A stretch of 64,000 nucleotides of DNA, taken from Burkholderia catarinensis (lineage in GTDB: Bacteria; Pseudomonadota; Gammaproteobacteria; Burkholderiales; Burkholderiaceae). The position numbers were made by a program, and so were the translations under genes. Position 1 is the first letter of the stretch, and the number at the start of each line of letters is the position of its first letter. Under the pieces are notes generated by a model. That model ran no database searches and was not told the origin of the DNA. It worked only from the letters and a program-made list of their open reading frames with translations. The stretch lies in NCBI RefSeq assembly GCF_001883705.2, contig NZ_MDEQ02000034.1, positions 1 through 64,000 on the forward strand, written 5' to 3'. This document shows, piece after piece, positions 60,091-64,000 of this stretch.

Positions 60091-60309
60091 ATGAACAAAC
60101 TGATCGCTGCTCTGGTCGCTGGTCTCTTCGCAACGGCTGCTTTCGCACAAGCTTCGGCTCCGGCCGCTCCGGCTGCTGCTGCTCCGGCAGAAGCTGCTTC
60201 GGCACCGGCTAAGAAGGCAACGCACAAGAAGCACCACGCAGCTAAGAAGCACCACGCAGCTAAGAAGGCTGCTAGCGAAGCCGAAGCACCGGCAGCTGCT
60301 TCGAACTAA
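60091..60309 (+). CDS. Exported small protein with Lys/His/Ala repeats
   Basis: A 72-residue protein. Signal peptide MNKLIAALVAGLFATAAFA leads to a mature part of Ala/Pro then a strongly basic KKATHKKHHAAKKHHAAKKA region. Codons are unusual for the neighbourhood (many GCT, AAG) and the gene is followed by a good terminator, suggesting strong expression. The 18-bp unit AAGAAGCACCACGCAGCT is perfectly repeated. The Lys/His pattern could bind metal, heme or nucleic acid at the periplasm; no family is recognised. GAGGAACACAAC precedes the ATG. Confidence 0.8.
   Translation: MNKLIAALVAGLFATAAFAQASAPAAPAAAAPAEAASAPAKKATHKKHHAAKKHHAAKKAASEAEAPAAASN
60226..60261 (+). repeat. Tandem 18-bp repeat in the Lys/His protein gene
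   Basis: AAGAAGCACCACGCAGCT occurs twice in tandem (60226-60243 and 60244-60261), coding the two KKHHAA units. Such perfect repeats can change copy number by slippage. Confidence 0.9.
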
Positions 60310-60367
60310 GCAAGCTAGTTGTAATAACGCAGTCAAGAACACGCAGTCTTGCCGTTCTTACGGCGTT

Positions 60368-60406
60368 GAAAGGCAGGTCACCGCAAGGCGATCTGCCTTT
60401 TTCTTT
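60368..60406 (+). terminator. Terminator after the Lys/His protein gene
   Basis: AAAGGCAG and CTGCCTTT pair across a 16-base loop that can itself fold, followed by TTCTTTTTT, about 60 bases after the stop. Confidence 0.8.
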
Positions 60407-60469
60407 TTTGTGCCCGCCGGCAAGCATCGCGTACCATGCGGGTCTCGTTTTCCAGATAGGAGCCTTGCT

Positions 60470-60970
60470 GTGCAATTCTCCCTGCGCTCGTCGCTCGGCC
60501 GCCTTGCGCGCGCCGCCGTGTTTCCCGCCGCGCTCGCCGTCCTCGCGCTCGGCATGCAGGCCGCCAGCGCGCAGATGCCGCCCGGCGCCAAGCAGCCGAG
60601 CGAGTTCCCGCGCGTGAAGCTGCGCGCCGGCATGTACGTGATCGACGCGGCCGTCGCCGCGAACGACGCCGACCGCGAACAGGGGCTGATGTACCGTTCG
60701 CAGCTCGCGCCGAACGAAGGCATGCTGTTCGTGTTCAACGAGAATGCCGTGCACTGCTTCTGGATGAAGAATACGCTGATCCCGCTGGCGATCGCGTTCA
60801 TCCGCGCGGACGGCACGATCACCGACATCGACGAGATGAAGGCCGAGACGACCGACAACCACTGCCCGCGCAACAACGGCGTCTATGCGCTCGAAATGAG
60901 CAAGGGCTGGTTCGCGGCGAAGGGCATCAAGCCCGGCATGAAGCTCGACGGCCTGCCGAAGGCCCAGTAA
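60470..60970 (+). CDS. DUF192 exported protein
   Basis: A 166-residue DUF192 protein. A GTG start at 60470 follows AGGAG by seven bases. The signal peptide (FPAALAVLALGMQAASA) is followed by the domain FPRVKLRAGMYVIDAAVA, READREQGLMYRSQLAPNEGM and NHCPRNNGVYALEMSKGW. The family is small and uncharacterised. It stands alone between two terminators. Confidence 0.88.
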   Translation: MQFSLRSSLGRLARAAVFPAALAVLALGMQAASAQMPPGAKQPSEFPRVKLRAGMYVIDAAVAANDADREQGLMYRSQLAPNEGMLFVFNENAVHCFWMKNTLIPLAIAFIRADGTITDIDEMKAETTDNHCPRNNGVYALEMSKGWFAAKGIKPGMKLDGLPKAQ

Positions 60971-60999
60971 CGGCCACCGCCGCGGCCTCGCGCCGAACG

Positions 61000-61033
61000 A
61001 AGCCGGCCGCCCGTTGCGCGCCGGCTTTTTTTT
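61000..61033 (+). terminator. Terminator before fusA
   Basis: AAGCCGGC and GCCGGCTT pair across a 12-base loop, followed by a T run; it ends DUF192 transcripts and isolates fusA. Confidence 0.88.
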
Positions 61034-61182
61034 CGCCCGCCGGCGGCGGCGCGCACCTTGATTCCGCCGGCGCCGGCCGCATCTGCAAAAGCCGTGCGCA
61101 AGCGCTATGCTTTAAGTCTCGCTTGTTCCAGTTCGGGCCGGCCCAGCCAGCCCGCTTACGATTCGAACCTAAGGAGGTTCAC

Positions 61183-63294
<2,112 letters not shown>

Positions 63295-63327
63295 GCGCTG
63301 GGCGCTCGCGCCCTGTCGCAGGCAGGC

Positions 63328-63359
63328 AAAGCCCGTCCGGTTCCGGACGGGCTTTTTTT
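63328..63359 (+). terminator. Terminator after fusA
   Basis: AAGCCCGTCCGG and CCGGACGGGCTT form a 12-bp stem with a TT loop followed by six more T residues. Confidence 0.93.
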
Positions 63360-63458
63360 CTTCCGGAGCGCCCGGCGTTCACGGCTTTTTGATCGGCACG
63401 CCGGGCATTTTTTTCGCATGCCACAATGGATGGCGAATCGTCAGATGGAACCCGCCCG

Positions 63459-64000
63459 ATGCCGCCCACCCCTGCCCTGCGCCGCCTGCTGACCCTCTAT
63501 GCGGGGCTGATCGCCGCGAACGTCGCCGTCTGGCTGTGGGCGCTCGCGGTGCTGCGCGACCATCCGCTGCTGCTCGGCACCGCGGCGATCGCGTACGGGC
63601 TCGGGCTGCGTCATGCGGTCGACGCCGATCACATCGCCGCGATCGACGTCGCGACACGCAAGCTGATGCAGGACGGCCAGCGTCCGGTAAGCGTCGGCCT
63701 GTTCTTCTCGCTCGGCCATTCGACGATCGTGATCGCCGCGACGCTCGGCATCGCGCTGACGGCGTTCGCGCTGCGCGACCGGTTCGATGCGTTCCGCGAG
63801 ATCGGCGGCATGATCGGCACCGCGGTGTCGGCGACCTTCCTGCTCGTGCTCGCGTGCGTGAACCTGCTGATCCTGCGCGACGTGTGGCGGCGCTATCGCA
63901 GCGCGCCGGTGCACGTGCACGGCGGCGCCGCGCATGTGCACCGTCCGGCCGGAATCGTGTCGCGGCTGCTGCGCCCGCTGTTCCGGTTCGTGTCGAAGAG
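63459..64000 (+). CDS. Nickel/cobalt permease, HoxN/NicO type (5' part)
   Basis: The first 180 residues of a polytopic metal permease. The signature RHAVDADHIAAID (H-x4-DH) and LGHSTIVI are the nickel/cobalt transporter motifs of HoxN/HupN/NixA proteins; hydrophobic segments flank them. After about residue 150 comes a His-rich loop (PVHVHGGAAHVHRPA). The ATG at 63459 has only a weak GGAA upstream. It runs off the window, so length and C terminus are unknown. Cobalt fits the cobalamin theme, but nickel is equally possible. Confidence 0.85.
   Translation, partial: MPPTPALRRLLTLYAGLIAANVAVWLWALAVLRDHPLLLGTAAIAYGLGLRHAVDADHIAAIDVATRKLMQDGQRPVSVGLFFSLGHSTIVIAATLGIALTAFALRDRFDAFREIGGMIGTAVSATFLLVLACVNLLILRDVWRRYRSAPVHVHGGAAHVHRPAGIVSRLLRPLFRFVSK

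Noticed and set aside
63360..63458. Nickel or cobalamin riboswitch before the Ni/Co permease
   Set aside because: The gap is only about 100 bases and has no recognisable B12-box or similar conserved element.

Overview
The window is about 64 kb of high-GC DNA that reads as the main chromosome of a Burkholderia, most likely the B. cepacia complex. The call rests on gene content and protein sequence style (cysI-DUF934-cysH-cysD-cysN-cobA, nadA/nadC next to nadB, paired isocitrate dehydrogenases, CysB-type LysR protein). No search was run, so the species is an inference.

Layout. 1-247: end of an IS3-family element. 314-7670: assimilatory sulfate reduction operon (minus strand) with a divergent CysB-type regulator. 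The reductase has the cysteine pattern of an APS reductase, so sulfate goes ATP sulfurylase -> APS -> sulfite -> sulfide without a PAPS kinase, and CobA supplies precorrin-2 for siroheme. 7678-9511: intergenic repeats, an orphan periplasmic binding protein, tRNA-Leu(CAA) and a tiny lipoprotein. 9564-16142: accessory-looking block of three LysR regulators, three short-chain dehydrogenases and an alpha/beta hydrolase. 16321-23182: housekeeping and small genes (DinB-like, CopC, RsuA, YeeZ-like epimerase, ferredoxin-type reductase, acetylornithine aminotransferase, GNAT, DUF2278). 23456-28006: branched-chain amino acid ABC transporter livHMGF, preceded by a shrunken relic of its binding protein. 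28276-31282: ispH, fkpB, radC, rpmB, rpmG. 31443-35238: NAD biosynthesis (nadB facing nadC/nadA) with a palindromic repeat family around nadA. 35498-40270: desaturase, MscS channel, RsmB methyltransferase, purN. 40393-46607: ribF-ileS-lspA-coaBC-dut. 46660-51661: four-repeat membrane protein, amino acid permease, clpA-clpS. 52206-55086: cold-shock protein, multicopper oxidase, small hypothetical. 55210-58953: monomeric and homodimeric NADP-isocitrate dehydrogenases in tandem. 59230-64000: RluE, a Lys/His/Ala-repeat exported protein, DUF192 protein, stand-alone EF-G and the start of a Ni/Co permease.

The most interesting signals are an arginine-codon-rich short ORF plus intrinsic terminator in front of the acetylornithine aminotransferase gene (candidate attenuator), a decayed but still open livK-like gene, a palindromic repeat that appears to have entered the 5' end of nadC, a perfect 16-bp palindrome between icd and rluE, and a fourfold internal repeat in a COG4705-like membrane protein. 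I saw no CRISPR array, prophage, secretion system or obvious defence island.
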